From positions 62,001-126,000 of the forward strand of contig NBAY01000018.1 in the NCBI GenBank assembly GCA_002794775.1: a stretch of DNA of 64,000 bases, read 5' to 3'. Shown one piece after another: positions 34,057-44,079 of the stretch. The notes under the pieces are model-generated. The model had not been told where the DNA came from. It saw only the letters and a list, made by a program, of their open reading frames with translations, and ran no database searches. A program made the position numbers and the translations under genes. Source of the stretch: Porodaedalea pini. Its lineage: Eukaryota; Basidiomycota; Agaricomycetes; Hymenochaetales; Hymenochaetaceae. The stretch's first letter is position 1, and each line of letters starts with the position of its first letter.

Positions 34057-37000
34057 GCTTTGACAAGGTTTCTGAACCAGAAGAGCCACTGTCTCGAGCG
34101 TTCGATCACTCCGTTTTTATTTGGTCGTCCCTCCTCAACTATCGAGTCACCGCAGTCTCCCTTGGGAAGAATATAGATTCGCCCTCGAGTCGACCGGTCG
34201 GTCTACAAAAGAGCCTGCATCGCGATAGTGGGTCACAGACTACAATTTACCATCCAGCGGTCGAATCAGTTGGTGTTGACCAGGAAGGCTTTACCACGGT
34301 TTTGTACGCCAAAGCTGCCCAAAGGAAACCTAAGTCGGTCCTCACCAAGGTTACTCGAACCACGGAACAGAACCCCCAAGGGGAAATCTCTACCATCCCA
34401 ATCAACCAGTCTAACGGATCGGTGAATACGCGCGTCCGTAACGTTCACCGTATCTTCTTTTCTCTTCCCAGTGATCTTGCTGTTCGCCCTTCTACCCTTT
34501 CGGTTAAAAATGCAGTACGTGCGGGTCTCAAGGGCAACCCAATCTTCAAACATCTCGTCATTCTTAACGTGGAATATACATCTAACAGCAATCTCTTAAT
34601 TGCTTTTACTAACATTCATGCTGATTTTGACACACAGTACAACGCCTTAGTCACCCAGCTAAACCGCATCATTAACATCTCCGGGGCTAGGGCATTCACC
34701 CCTTCACCTCAATTTAAAATGGTCATCCCCAGCATACCTGTTTTCGATAAAGACACCAATCTTATCTATTCGGAGAAGGACCTAATTGACGAAATATCTG
34801 CCTTACCACAATTTGAGGGTTACGAGTTCATGTTCCCGCCCCGTTTCATGTCCTCTATCAAATGTCTCAACCAACGAGACTACTGTAACGTTTCGGTTGT
34901 CCTCAAGGACAATTCGCACCTTTGCTTTGATCACTTTTTCCTTCATAACAACAGATCGGTCCCTATATTTGGAGTCATCCGCTGACTGGAAGAGATGAAA
35001 GCTTGTCCCATCATTAACCAGTGCGACAATTGTCATTGCCTGGGGCATCCTGCTTCAAAATGCTGGTCTGTCACTCAATGCATGATCTGCTCCGAACTGC
35101 ATTGTACCGCCGTACATGTCGCCAAGTGTGCTCCATGTACCGCGTCGAACAACCTTCAATGTGAGCACTTCGCCCTGTGCATTAACTGCCAGGGCAACCA
35201 CAGCACCAGGTCATCAGAGTGCCCAGCTCGCCGCAATTATCGCTCCCCGTTTTAGATACCTATGATGGATTCTATTTCGGTTTTTTCTCTTAACCTTCGC
35301 AATTCAGTCCCCACTTTCGACTATCTGCTTCGCGCTTTCTCTACTACCCATTCTGCCCCCGATATTCTGTGTTTCCAAGAGATTCCTACCATTCATTCAA
35401 TCGCTCCTTCCAAAGTTTCTGCATCCGGTACCCGTGTTTTTAATTTGCGCAACTCTAGTCCTTATATTGTGTTTCGTCCTTCTTCATCCAATAAGCCAAG
35501 GTGTTGTACGCTTGTACACCCTCACATCATCCATCGTGTTTCCCTATACACCCCCAGTTTGCTATCGCCCAACATCACAGTAACCTCAATTTCTCGAGGT
35601 GACTTGTCCCCTCTCTTACTTTGGAACATCTACAATTCCCCATCTCTTCACGAACTCGAACACCCTCTCCCTTCTCTCGACCTTCCTTCTAATATTTTTA
35701 TCAGAGATTTCAATCGCCATGCGGATCTCTGGTCTTTCCCAGAGCAATCTGCTTTATTTTCACAATCGACAGCTCTCGTTGACTGGATCAACGAGAATTG
35801 TTTAATCATTTGCAACCCCCCTAACCAACATACCTACTTCAATCGCTCCTCTGGTACCAAAACTATCATTGACCTCATTATCGCTTCAGACAATTTCGCT
35901 CCCTCCCTTTTAGAACGCTCTTCTATTTCTGACCCATCTCTCGATATTGCATCGGACCACCTCCCCATTCGTTTCTCTTTTAATGTTAATGAATTGGCTG
36001 CGCCCCAGCAGCATCCTCTTCGTTCTATTCGTCTCTGTGATTTACCCTCTTTTATAGGGGAATTTTGCAATTCTAACTTATTCCCCTTTTCATTAGCGGG
36101 AATTGTTTCCCCCAAGGTGCTGGACGACCTTCTTTTCTCCCTTCATTCTTCCCTTTCGGATTTCGCTACCTTCTACTTACACAAACGAAAACCTCGATCG
36201 TACTTTGGCCCCAACATTTGGTGGTCCGAAGCATGTTCATCGCTTTATCGCCAACACTGTCGTAACCCAGGTCCTGAGTCTAAAAAGCTCCTTGACACCG
36301 AAATCACCCGAGCCAAAAACGCCTTCTTTGGTTCACGCCTTCAACAATCCGATATGCATACCGCTTGGCGCAATCAATTCCTGGGTATGGCACACCGCCG
36401 AGCCCCAATCAGCACGCTCCGCTTGTCAAACGGGTTATTCACATTAACAGAGTCCGATAAAGCGTCCCTATTTTGCGAGACGTTCTTTCCTCCGCTACCT
36501 CACACTCTGGAGGTCATTCCTCTGCCCGACCTTTCCGAGTTTCGTCCCATCGAGATGAAGGACATACATGCTGCCCTTCGCGGCATCGATCGCGAAACGA
36601 GTCCTGGCAATAGCCATATCTCGTACAAACACTTGGAACTCCTCATCGAGCATCGCGGCCAATTTTTCGTCGATCTTTTCTCTTTGTGTTTGAAATTTGG
36701 ACATTTCCCCTTACCCTTCAAAATGTCTCTCATTACTTTTATTCCTAAACCCAAGCGTACGGACTTTTCTGTCCCTAGGGCGTTTCGGCCCATTACTTTG
36801 GTTGACACCATAGGCAAGCTTTTTGAACGCATTCTCTTCAATTTTCTTCAACCTTTTTTTGGACTTAACAATCTTCTCCCCGACGCCCAACATGGGTGCT
36901 GGAAACACCGTTCTGCTCTTACCGCCTGTTACGAATTGCTTTCGACCATTTTAACCCAACCCTTCATTAAGAGCGGTTCTGACGCGCTTCACGTTGTTCA

Positions 37001-38248
37001 TCTTCATCATCGCTACTTGATCACCTTGATCCTTACCATTGACATTCAAGGTTTTTTTGATAACATTTCTCATAATCGCCTTCTCTCTAAACTTATCCAT
37101 TCCAATGTCCATCCTAACATTATTCGTGTTCTCTCGGGCTGGCTCAGAGACCGGCCCATTTCGTTTCATTTAACAATTTCTTTTCTACCCCTTTTATTAA
37201 ACCCAACCGCAGGGTCCCCCAAGGGTCACCGCTATCCCCTCTCATTTCAATATTCGCGGCTGCCGACATTATTACTGCCTATAACACCCTTACTCACCTA
37301 CATGGATGATCATCTCCTTTATGCCCGTTCACTTAGCATCCGCACCAATTTAGTGCGCTTGCACAATCAATTTCAATTCATTTCTCTTCAATTTCAATCC
37401 CTTGGTCTATCCATTGATCCGGACGCTATCGAACTACTTCACATTCTTCCTCATCATAACGTTGCAAATTTCACCTTCTGGTCTTTCTTAACAGACTCCC
37501 CTTCATCTTCTAACACGGCGTTGTCTTTACCCAACAACTGTGTCATCCGTCCATTACGCCATCTTACTTGGCTGGGCGTCATTTTTTCTTATGATTTGTC
37601 TCCCAAGCTTCATTTTACATCCCGGGCCAACAAAGCCCTTTCTACCCTTCATCAGCGCTCCTTCCTTTTCAATCGGACCAATGGTGCATACCTTCAGTTC
37701 GCGTGCCTTCTATATTTTGGTTTAATACGCTCGGTCGCCATTTATGGCGCCGTCCTTTTCCCCAAATCTCCTCTCCTTTCTATTCTTCAACTAACCCAGC
37801 ACCATTTTATTCATTCTGTATTCAATCATAGCACTCACCCTGGTGTAGCAGAATCCGTTATATCCTGCCCACCCCTTCCGCTTTTTATTCAATCTCTTTC
37901 TCAATGTTTTCTTCTCTCTTATTTCGCCCATTCCAAACACAACCCTTTGCCAAATCAATATCTAACGTCCTCACTCCTTCCTAACATTATGATCCCCAAA
38001 TCCGGTTCTTTCCCTAGTTTTACTCCCATTCATTCGCGTCTTATCATGACTCCCATTCCTTCATCTTCGCAACGCCACCTTGCTATCCGCAATTTCAATT
38101 CCTTTTTTTTACACCCCCCTCCTTACCAATATTTTATCTTCACAGATGGCTCCATCATCCCGCAGGCCGACGGCTCCCTCAATGGCGGCCACGGTTTCGT
38201 TATTATGCATAATCAACAGGAACTTGCTGTCTTTTCTTCAGCAGCGCA

Positions 38249-38661
38249 TGTTAGGCGGGAGCCCGGGAGACGACTTGGTCTGGGCAGGCCTCGGCTGACT
38301 GTTGTCTGGGACGTGCTATACTCGAGCGTAGACTCGGGACACGCTTACTCAGGCTAGGTCGTCGCGGAGGTAAGAGAATTAATACAAGACTAGACTAATA
38401 CAAGGGGGATGAGTCTCACCTAGGTCGTCGCGGAGGTAAGAGGAAAAGCAGAACAAGGAGTTCATGCGATTCCTGAGACCTTATATAGCGACGACCGCGA
38501 GACTATATTACCTAACGTTACATAGTGAGTGGGAATGGAACGAATGAAGGCAGTGTGGGAATGATTGTGTAAGATGGGTAAATATAATGAAAAGGACGAA
38601 TATAATAAAGGAAATGGTAAAAAGGAAAATAAAGGAAAAGGTGAAAGTTCAGGTTCTAACA
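38249..38661 (-). repeat. 3' LTR of the Gypsy element
   Basis: 413 bp, TG..CA ends (plus strand TGTTAGGCGG..GGTTCTAACA). On the inner side it abuts the pol stop codon and purine tract. Confidence 0.95.
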
Positions 38662-41600
38662 TTACCCCCTCTTCAAGGTTGGGCGTCCCGACCAACCATG
38701 ATCGCGGTCATCAGGCTCGGTGTCGACGAAGAGCGGACGGAGTCGTTGACGAGGGATGTCGAGTTTCCGAGGTGCACCGGGATGTTTGAGGTAGAACTCA
38801 GCGATCGCCTCCTTCGCGTTCTCGCCGAAGTCCGTCTCAGGCTGCCAAGTAGGTTCATTGTAGCCGACCCACTTGACAAGGTACTGTAGTTTCCCTCGGT
38901 GCAGACGTGAGTCTAAGACTTCCTCGAGTTCGTATTCCTCCTCGTTGTCGATGATGTCTGGCGGCGGCGGCGGCGGTTGCTTCTGGCTTTCAAAGGACGG
39001 TTCGACGGCGGGTTTCAATAGGGCTTCATTGAAGACAGGGTGGACCTTTTTCCATCGCTTCGGGAGTTTGAGCTTGTACGTGTTCGCTCCTATCTTGTCG
39101 ACGACGTCAAAGGGGCCGTACCATTTGTCTGCGAGTTTCTTTGTCGGCGAGTCCGTACTGATGTTTCGCCCGTCAAGGAAGACCTTGTCTCCAGCCTTGT
39201 ATTCCACTGAAGCTCCTGCTGTCCGGTCATGGTAGCGCTTCATGTCCTCTGCTGCCTTGACTAGGTTGTCCTTAGCGACGCGATGAGTCTCCTTGATGTG
39301 CTTTGCGAATTCTTCCGCTGACATGTTAGCAGATGAGGTTCGCGTTGTGTCGAAGCTCAAGGGGTGATGTCCTGTGTTCGCGTAGAAGGGGGACATCTTC
39401 GTTGCTGAGTGTTCACGGTTGTTGTATGCGAACTCTGCGAGGGGGAGCCAGTCCTTCCAGTCCGATTGTCGATGGTTAACGAAGAGTCGAAGGTACTGTT
39501 CGAGCTCTTGGTTAACGCGTTCCGTTTGACCATCCGTCTGTGGATGGTACGCTGTTGACGGGTTGCCTTCAATGTGCAGAAGTTTGTATAGTTCCTTCAT
39601 CATCGACGCATCGAACTGCGTGCCTCGGTCGTGGATGATCTTCTTCGGTAGGCCATGGAGGCGGAAGACGTGGTCGCGGTACAGCTGGGCCATGCCTTCT
39701 GCTGACAGCTTCGTCGTCGTCGGGATCGCGTGCATCTGCTTCGAGAACCTATCCACGAAGACGCAGATAGCATTGTGTCCCTTGGAGTCCGGGAGCTCTC
39801 CGATTAGGTCGACCGTAACGATTTCCCAGGGTCCTTCAGGGACAGCGTTTGGATGAAGCGGTCTAGACCTCGACGTTCTTAAGGCTTTCGTCCATTGACA
39901 ACGGTCGCATCCTCGGACATATGCTCGGACGTCGGAGAACATCGATGCCCACCAGAAATCGCGACGGACGAGTTCTACTGTCTTCGACGCTCCCGGATGA
40001 CCAGCCAGAACCGAGTCGTGGCACTCCCGCAACACGGCCTCCTTTATTGTTGATGGAATATATACCTTGCCTTTCATCCGCCACAACCCGTCGACCTCCA
40101 CCAAACCTGTAGGCCTTTCCGACTCGTCTTGCGCCCTCTGCGCTTCACCCACTCGTTCCACCACCTCGTCGCGCGATGTCCGCACCACTCCACGGTTCAA
40201 CCACTTGTCTTTGATGAACACGACCCCATCGTTGTCATCCTTGCCCTGATCATAGCCCGCCATGCGCGATAGCAGGTCGGCCTTGCCCATCGTCTTGCCC
40301 AACTTGTGTTCGAGGTGGAAGTCGAATTCTTCAAGTTCAGTCCGCCAGCGAGCTTGGCGATAGCTCAGCTTCTGCGCCGACCTGAAGTAGGTGAGGTTGG
40401 CGTGGTCAGACCAGATCTCAATCTTGTGGCGAGCGCCAAGGAGATATTGTCGCCACTCCTTGAGTGCCGAAACAATCGCGAGCATCTCCTTGTCGTAGAT
40501 CTCGTAGTTTCGTTCCGCCGGTTCAAGTGCCTCTGACCTGTAGGCGATCACCCTCCACTTCCCTTCCTGCTTCTGCAACAACACACCACCGAGCGCAAAG
40601 TTCGACGAATCTGCTTCTACACGGAAAGGGCCCTCGTCATTGGCGATGGCTAGGACTGGAGGTGAGCAGAGACGTCGTCTCAGCTCCTCGAACGCTTCCT
40701 GCTGTTCGGTCTCCCATACCCAGTCCTTCTTGCCTGTTAACAACGTTAACAGTCGGACCACCTTGCTGTAGTCCTTAATAAACCGTCTCAGCCAGTTTCC
40801 CATACCGAGGAACTGTTGCAGCTCCTTGAGGTTCCGTGGGACTGGCCAGTTCGCAATTGCCTCCGTCTTTGCCGGGTCAGCCCTGATCTCGCCATTGCCG
40901 ATGATGTGGCCGAGGTATTTGACGACCTTGGCGTCAAACTCGCACTTTTCCGGCTTCAGGTACAGGCTGTTTTCTCGGAGGATCTGGAGTACGCGCCTCG
41001 ACGTGTCGATATGCTCCTCAATGGTTTCCGAGAGGATCAGGATGTTGTTGAGGTATACGATGATCAAGTTCGCGTAGATTAGGTCCTTAAAGATGTGGTT
41101 GACAAAGGCCTGGAATGTGGCCGGCGCGTTGCAAAGGCCAAAAAACATGACCGTCGGTTCGAAGAGGCCCATGTTCGTGCGAAACTCTGCCTTCCATTCG
41201 TCACCCTCGCGGATCCGGATATTGTAGTACCCCCAGCGAAGGTCAAGCTTAGTGATGTACTTCGCTTTCTTGACCTTGTCGACGAGTTCGTCAATGAGAG
41301 GGAGGGGATACTTGTTCTTGATCGTACCGTCATTGAGCTTACGGTAATCCTGGATCGGACGTAGCGATTTGTCGGCCTTCTTAATGAAGAAGAAGGGCGA
41401 CGCCATGGGCGATATCGACCGTCGAATGCGACCCGACTTCAGATTTTCATCAAGGAAGTCCTTGAGTGACTGCTGCTCAGTTGGCGTGAGCGGGTAGATC
41501 TTACAGTCGCTCAGTTTGAAGTCGGGCTTCAAGTCGATGACATGGTCCCAGGGTCGGTGTTCCGGCAGCTTCTCGAAACCTTTTTCGCTGAAAACGTCGG

Positions 41601-42312
41601 CGTAGTCATCGAGGTATGCGGGCCAGGACGCCTTGTCCATTCGCATCTCACTCACTCTCCTCATCTGTTCCACCACCTTCTTCACGTCGCCTAGGTCCTC
41701 CACCGTCTCCATCTTGATCGTACATTCTTCTGGACAGCGGGTGAATTCGATCGAACCCGTTTTCCAGTCGACCTCCGGATTGTGACGTCGAAGCCAGTCG
41801 TACCCCAGGAAGATGTTTGACGACGCTAGGGATGTCACTGTGAGGACGATCCTCTCCTGGTGACGGCCGATCATGAGCTTGACGTCAACGTACTCCTCGA
41901 TCAATCCGGCCTCATTGTGCGTACCATCGGCATTGAGCACCGCGAGGGGTCGAATGTAGCGTTTCGTTTCCAACCCGTACCTCTCGACGAACCTGACGTC
42001 GATGCAGGATCCCGTGCATCCTGAATCCACAAGGGCATGCGCATCTATCTCTCTCGCCTCACCCGCTATTTCATGCTCGATGGTCAGGAGAAGGTCCAGC
42101 TGGCGTCCACCAGTTCCTCTCATGAACAGTTGCTCGTACTCTTCATCTTTGTTCACACCGGTGGGGACTTCGTAATCGGGAAAACCATCGACGTCGTTTG
42201 CATCTATGTATTGTACAGACGGTTGGTTATATTTTAGCGAATCCGGATTCGAAGCCCCTTGTTCTTCTCGGTCAGTCGCCCCGATGGCTACGCCTGACCA
42301 CTCGCAAAACCC
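38662..42312 (-). CDS. pol: Gypsy pol polyprotein (protease, RT, RNase H, integrase, chromodomain), reached by -1 frameshift
   Basis: This frame is open from just after a TGA at 42336-42334 to the TAA at 38664-38662, over 1200 codons. Domains in order: aspartic protease (ALVDSGCTGSC), RT (YRKLNDGTIKNKYPLPLID, KLDLRWGYYNI, FFGLCNAPATFQ), RNase H (EADSSNFALGG, YDKEMLAIV, WSDHANLTYF), integrase (H..H..C..C, then IHDRGTQFDA, AYHPQTDGQTERVNQ) and a chromodomain (YELEEVLDS, YLVKWVGYNEPTWQP). The RT catalytic box is YLNN at 41044-41049 instead of YLDD, so reverse transcription should fail. RNase H and integrase catalytic residues are present. No ATG is near the start of the frame, which fits expression as a Gag-Pol fusion. 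Confidence 0.92.
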   Translation of the reverse strand, partial: GFCEWSGVAIGATDREEQGASNPDSLKYNQPSVQYIDANDVDGFPDYEVPTGVNKDEEYEQLFMRGTGGRQLDLLLTIEHEIAGEAREIDAHALVDSGCTGSCIDVRFVERYGLETKRYIRPLAVLNADGTHNEAGLIEEYVDVKLMIGRHQERIVLTVTSLASSNIFLGYDWLRRHNPEVDWKTGSIEFTRCPEECTIKMETVEDLGDVKKVVEQMRRVSEMRMDKASWPAYLDDYADVFSEKGFEKLPEHRPWDHVIDLKPDFKLSDCKIYPLTPTEQQSLKDFLDENLKSGRIRRSISPMASPFFFIKKADKSLRPIQDYRKLNDGTIKNKYPLPLIDELVDKVKKAKYITKLDLRWGYYNIRIREGDEWKAEFRTNMGLFEPTVMFFGLCNAPATFQAFVNHIFKDLIYANLIIVYLNNILILSETIEEHIDTSRRVLQILRENSLYLKPEKCEFDAKVVKYLGHIIGNGEIRADPAKTEAIANWPVPRNLKELQQFLGMGNWLRRFIKDYSKVVRLLTLLTGKKDWVWETEQQEAFEELRRRLCSPPVLAIANDEGPFRVEADSSNFALGGVLLQKQEGKWRVIAYRSEALEPAERNYEIYDKEMLAIVSALKEWRQYLLGARHKIEIWSDHANLTYFRSAQKLSYRQARWRTELEEFDFHLEHKLGKTMGKADLLSRMAGYDQGKDDNDGVVFIKDKWLNRGVVRTSRDEVVERVGEAQRAQDESERPTGLVEVDGLWRMKGKVYIPSTIKEAVLRECHDSVLAGHPGASKTVELVRRDFWWASMFSDVRAYVRGCDRCQWTKALRTSRSRPLHPNAVPEGPWEIVTVDLIGELPDSKGHNAICVFVDRFSKQMHAIPTTTKLSAEGMAQLYRDHVFRLHGLPKKIIHDRGTQFDASMMKELYKLLHIEGNPSTAYHPQTDGQTERVNQELEQYLRLFVNHRQSDWKDWLPLAEFAYNNREHSATKMSPFYANTGHHPLSFDTTRTSSANMSAEEFAKHIKETHRVAKDNLVKAAEDMKRYHDRTAGASVEYKAGDKVFLDGRNISTDSPTKKLADKWYGPFDVVDKIGANTYKLKLPKRWKKVHPVFNEALLKPAVEPSFESQKQPPPPPPDIIDNEEEYELEEVLDSRLHRGKLQYLVKWVGYNEPTWQPETDFGENAKEAIAEFYLKHPGAPRKLDIPRQRLRPLFVDTEPDDRDHGWSGRPTLKRG

Positions 42313-43370
42313 TGCGAGTCGACGACCTCTTCGTCATTGTCTTCTTCCTCCACATAGTCCTCCACCGTCGACCTTCGAGTGTCCACGACTTCCTCGAATG
42401 CCGACTCCTTCATCGCGCCGAGCTCATCAGCGATGAGGCGGCGCTCGCCCGGTGCCATCAGCTCCAACATACGCTGGATGATCGGCTTCGCCTGCGGACA
42501 TTTGTCCTTAAAGTGTCCCAGTCCGCCGCAAATCCAGCACGCGCGCTTTCGTTGCGCCTCATTCATCGAGACGTCCATCGGTTGGCCGGCACCTCCGAAA
42601 GTGATGCCCGTCGCGTCACGCTTATCGGCATGCGGGGCTGCTACCTGTCGGCGTGCAGGGGGCCCTTGTTGCGGCGTCGGACGGGGCGTGAACGGCAATG
42701 TACGACCTCGTTGGATGGCGCGAATCTGCTGTTCGCCCCGATCGATCTCAATGGCCTTCTTTTTCCATGCCTCATACGTTGTTGGCACGGGCGTCGACCT
42801 CAACACGCCGCGGACTACCTCGATGTTCATTGCGCGTTGCAGGCGGTCACAAATGACGCCTTCGTCCTTCAGCTCCGCTGCCTTGATGATCACGTCAAGG
42901 TCCTGGAAGAATTGGTCGGCGGAGAGGTCCTTCTGGATCTTGTCTCGGAACTTCTTCAGCGCCTTCTCCTTCCTGTTCGGATCATCGAAGGAGGCATCCA
43001 GTCGTTCCTGGAACTTGGCCCAGTCGTCCGTAAAGCTCACGACACCATTCGTTGTGAATTCCTGGACGTAGTTTTGCGCCCACGTTGACGCATTGCCACC
43101 CTTGAGGTAAGAGAGGGCGACATAGATCTTGCTCGACGATGAGGGATACCTCGTGGGGTTCGCCGAGACGAAAAGTAGGACTTCGCGCTTGAAGTCAAGG
43201 TAGTCATCGCCGCCAGCGAATTCGCGTGGCCGGGCGATGTCAATCGAGGGAGCTGGAGCTTGGGCCGCAGGGGCGTTCGTTGCTGCTCGGGTGAAGGCGG
43301 CAGCTACGATCGCTGCGATCTCTTGTTGTTGCCTTTGAGTGAAACCTTCAGCCATCGCTGGTACGGGCAT
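42288..43370 (-). CDS. gag: Gypsy gag (capsid and nucleocapsid)
   Basis: 360 residues from the ATG at 43370 (a second Met at 43355 is possible) to the TAG at 42290-42288. The capsid-like core holds the retrotransposon-gag pattern (YLKGGNASTWAQNYV, DFKREVLLF). The nucleocapsid has a CCHC knuckle, CWICGGLGHFKDKC, near residue 270. The acidic C-terminus contains the slippery site. Gag packages element RNA into virus-like particles. Confidence 0.9.
   Translation of the reverse strand: MPVPAMAEGFTQRQQQEIAAIVAAAFTRAATNAPAAQAPAPSIDIARPREFAGGDDYLDFKREVLLFVSANPTRYPSSSSKIYVALSYLKGGNASTWAQNYVQEFTTNGVVSFTDDWAKFQERLDASFDDPNRKEKALKKFRDKIQKDLSADQFFQDLDVIIKAAELKDEGVICDRLQRAMNIEVVRGVLRSTPVPTTYEAWKKKAIEIDRGEQQIRAIQRGRTLPFTPRPTPQQGPPARRQVAAPHADKRDATGITFGGAGQPMDVSMNEAQRKRACWICGGLGHFKDKCPQAKPIIQRMLELMAPGERRLIADELGAMKESAFEEVVDTRRSTVEDYVEEEDNDEEVVDSQGFASGQA
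42306..42312 (-). promoter_or_regulatory. Predicted -1 ribosomal slippery heptamer GGGTTTT
   Basis: In the gag frame it reads G GGT TTT, the X XXY YYZ form, 16 nt upstream of the gag stop. A -1 slip leads into the pol frame, which is open from 42333 to 38665. It lies inside the short gag/pol overlap (42290-42333). Confidence 0.75.
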
Positions 43371-44067
43371 ATGTGTCAGGCGCTCAGGGGGTGTCGGCGG
43401 TGACGAGTCTCTACGGGGTGTACGATAGCCCCCTGGTTCGCTTGGGAGGACGACCGACGATGTTGAGACTGTCGGTGATGATGGTGCACGGGGAGGTCGA
43501 GGCGCCCAACGAGTTCGCTCGCCGGAAGACGGGTCAGTCGAGTACCAGGTGTGCCTAGTGTCACTCCACCAGAGATTATGAGTGACGTGGTTTCTGTCGT
43601 CCGCTACGTACGATTGGCGTTCCGCGTCGTAGCGTGAAGAAGAGGGGAAAGCCCGCTGTTGTTCCTCGGTGAGATCTATCTTGACTATGTCGGGGGGGGA
43701 ACAGGTAGGGGCTGGTTGTCCGGATGTACGTTACGCTGACGAAGGACAGGTTCGTCGGCGAGTTTGATGACCAAACGGAAGGAGGCGGCCGAGATCACAA
43801 TCGACAACGACGTCGACGACTGTACACGGTGTGTTACCCACGTCCAGGTCAGATGGTTCCTCCACCAGAGGGAGAAGTGAAGAGCCAGGGTCGGGAAATG
43901 TCGGGTGTAGGTTTACGTAATACATGAACATCTGAAAACGTCCGGGCAGGGTTGAGGGTTGTTGTTCAGGGAGTTTACACGTCCAATCCGTCAAGGGGAG
44001 TGCTCCTCTAGACTGGGTGGGGGCGAGTCGACAGCGACGACGTACGCTGGGGATGAGCCTGGGTGGG
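43371..44067 (-). other. Gypsy leader between primer site and gag
   Basis: About 700 nt with no supported gene. It is the untranslated leader, expected to contain the packaging signal. Confidence 0.6.
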
Positions 44068-44078
44068 GTTCTGCTTTT
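44068..44078 (-). promoter_or_regulatory. Gypsy primer-binding site, self-priming type
   Basis: One nt inside the 5' LTR, the minus strand reads AAAAGCAGAAC. This is the exact reverse complement of the minus-strand GTTCTGCTTTT at 44285-44275, which sits about 33 nt downstream of the TATATAAG box and so at the expected 5' end of the transcript. The complement of a tRNA 3' end (TGG..) is absent. Confidence 0.8.
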
Positions 44079-44079
44079 A

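Larger units (their letters stand above)
32775..34237. mobile_element. 1.46-kb non-coding insertion, possibly a solo LTR of a second LTR family
   Basis: It interrupts LINE copy 2 ORF1 between codons equivalent to copy 1 HSAHNAPR and TTIYH. It starts TGTAGCG and ends GGTCACA, as LTRs do (TG..CA), and has a TATAAATA box near 33590 followed by a plausible 5' UTR. No matching target duplication is visible at these ends. It is rich in TCGA words (CTCGAGC, TTCGAAC) and contains two perfect 11-bp inverted repeats, at 32916-32947 and 34034-34056. No coding sequence is supported. A non-autonomous DNA element cannot be excluded, but no terminal inverted repeat was found. Confidence 0.55.
31145..35255 (+). 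pseudogene. LINE copy 2 ORF1, broken by two insertions and several stops
   Basis: It begins MDNKMLTRAKASLHK, matching copy 1, including the N-terminal paired Cys/His cluster. Breaks: TGA at 31478-31480 (copy 1 has an Arg codon); a frameshift near the C-run at about 31508-31518; the solo LTR; TAG at 32542-32544 (copy 1 has Gln); the 1.46-kb insertion at 32775; TGA at 34983-34985 (copy 1 has Arg). The C-terminal zinc knuckles (CDNCHCLGHPASKC) are intact. The stop is at 35253-35255, 6 nt before the ORF2 start. Confidence 0.85.

Noticed and set aside
32775..34237. DNA transposon or Helitron as identity of the 1.46-kb insertion
   Set aside because: No terminal inverted repeats, no CTRR-hairpin end and no A^T insertion pattern could be found; a solo LTR is a better but unproven fit.
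43371..44067. Small coding frames in the Gypsy leader
   Set aside because: Short, on both strands, without similarity to gag; best read as untranslated leader.
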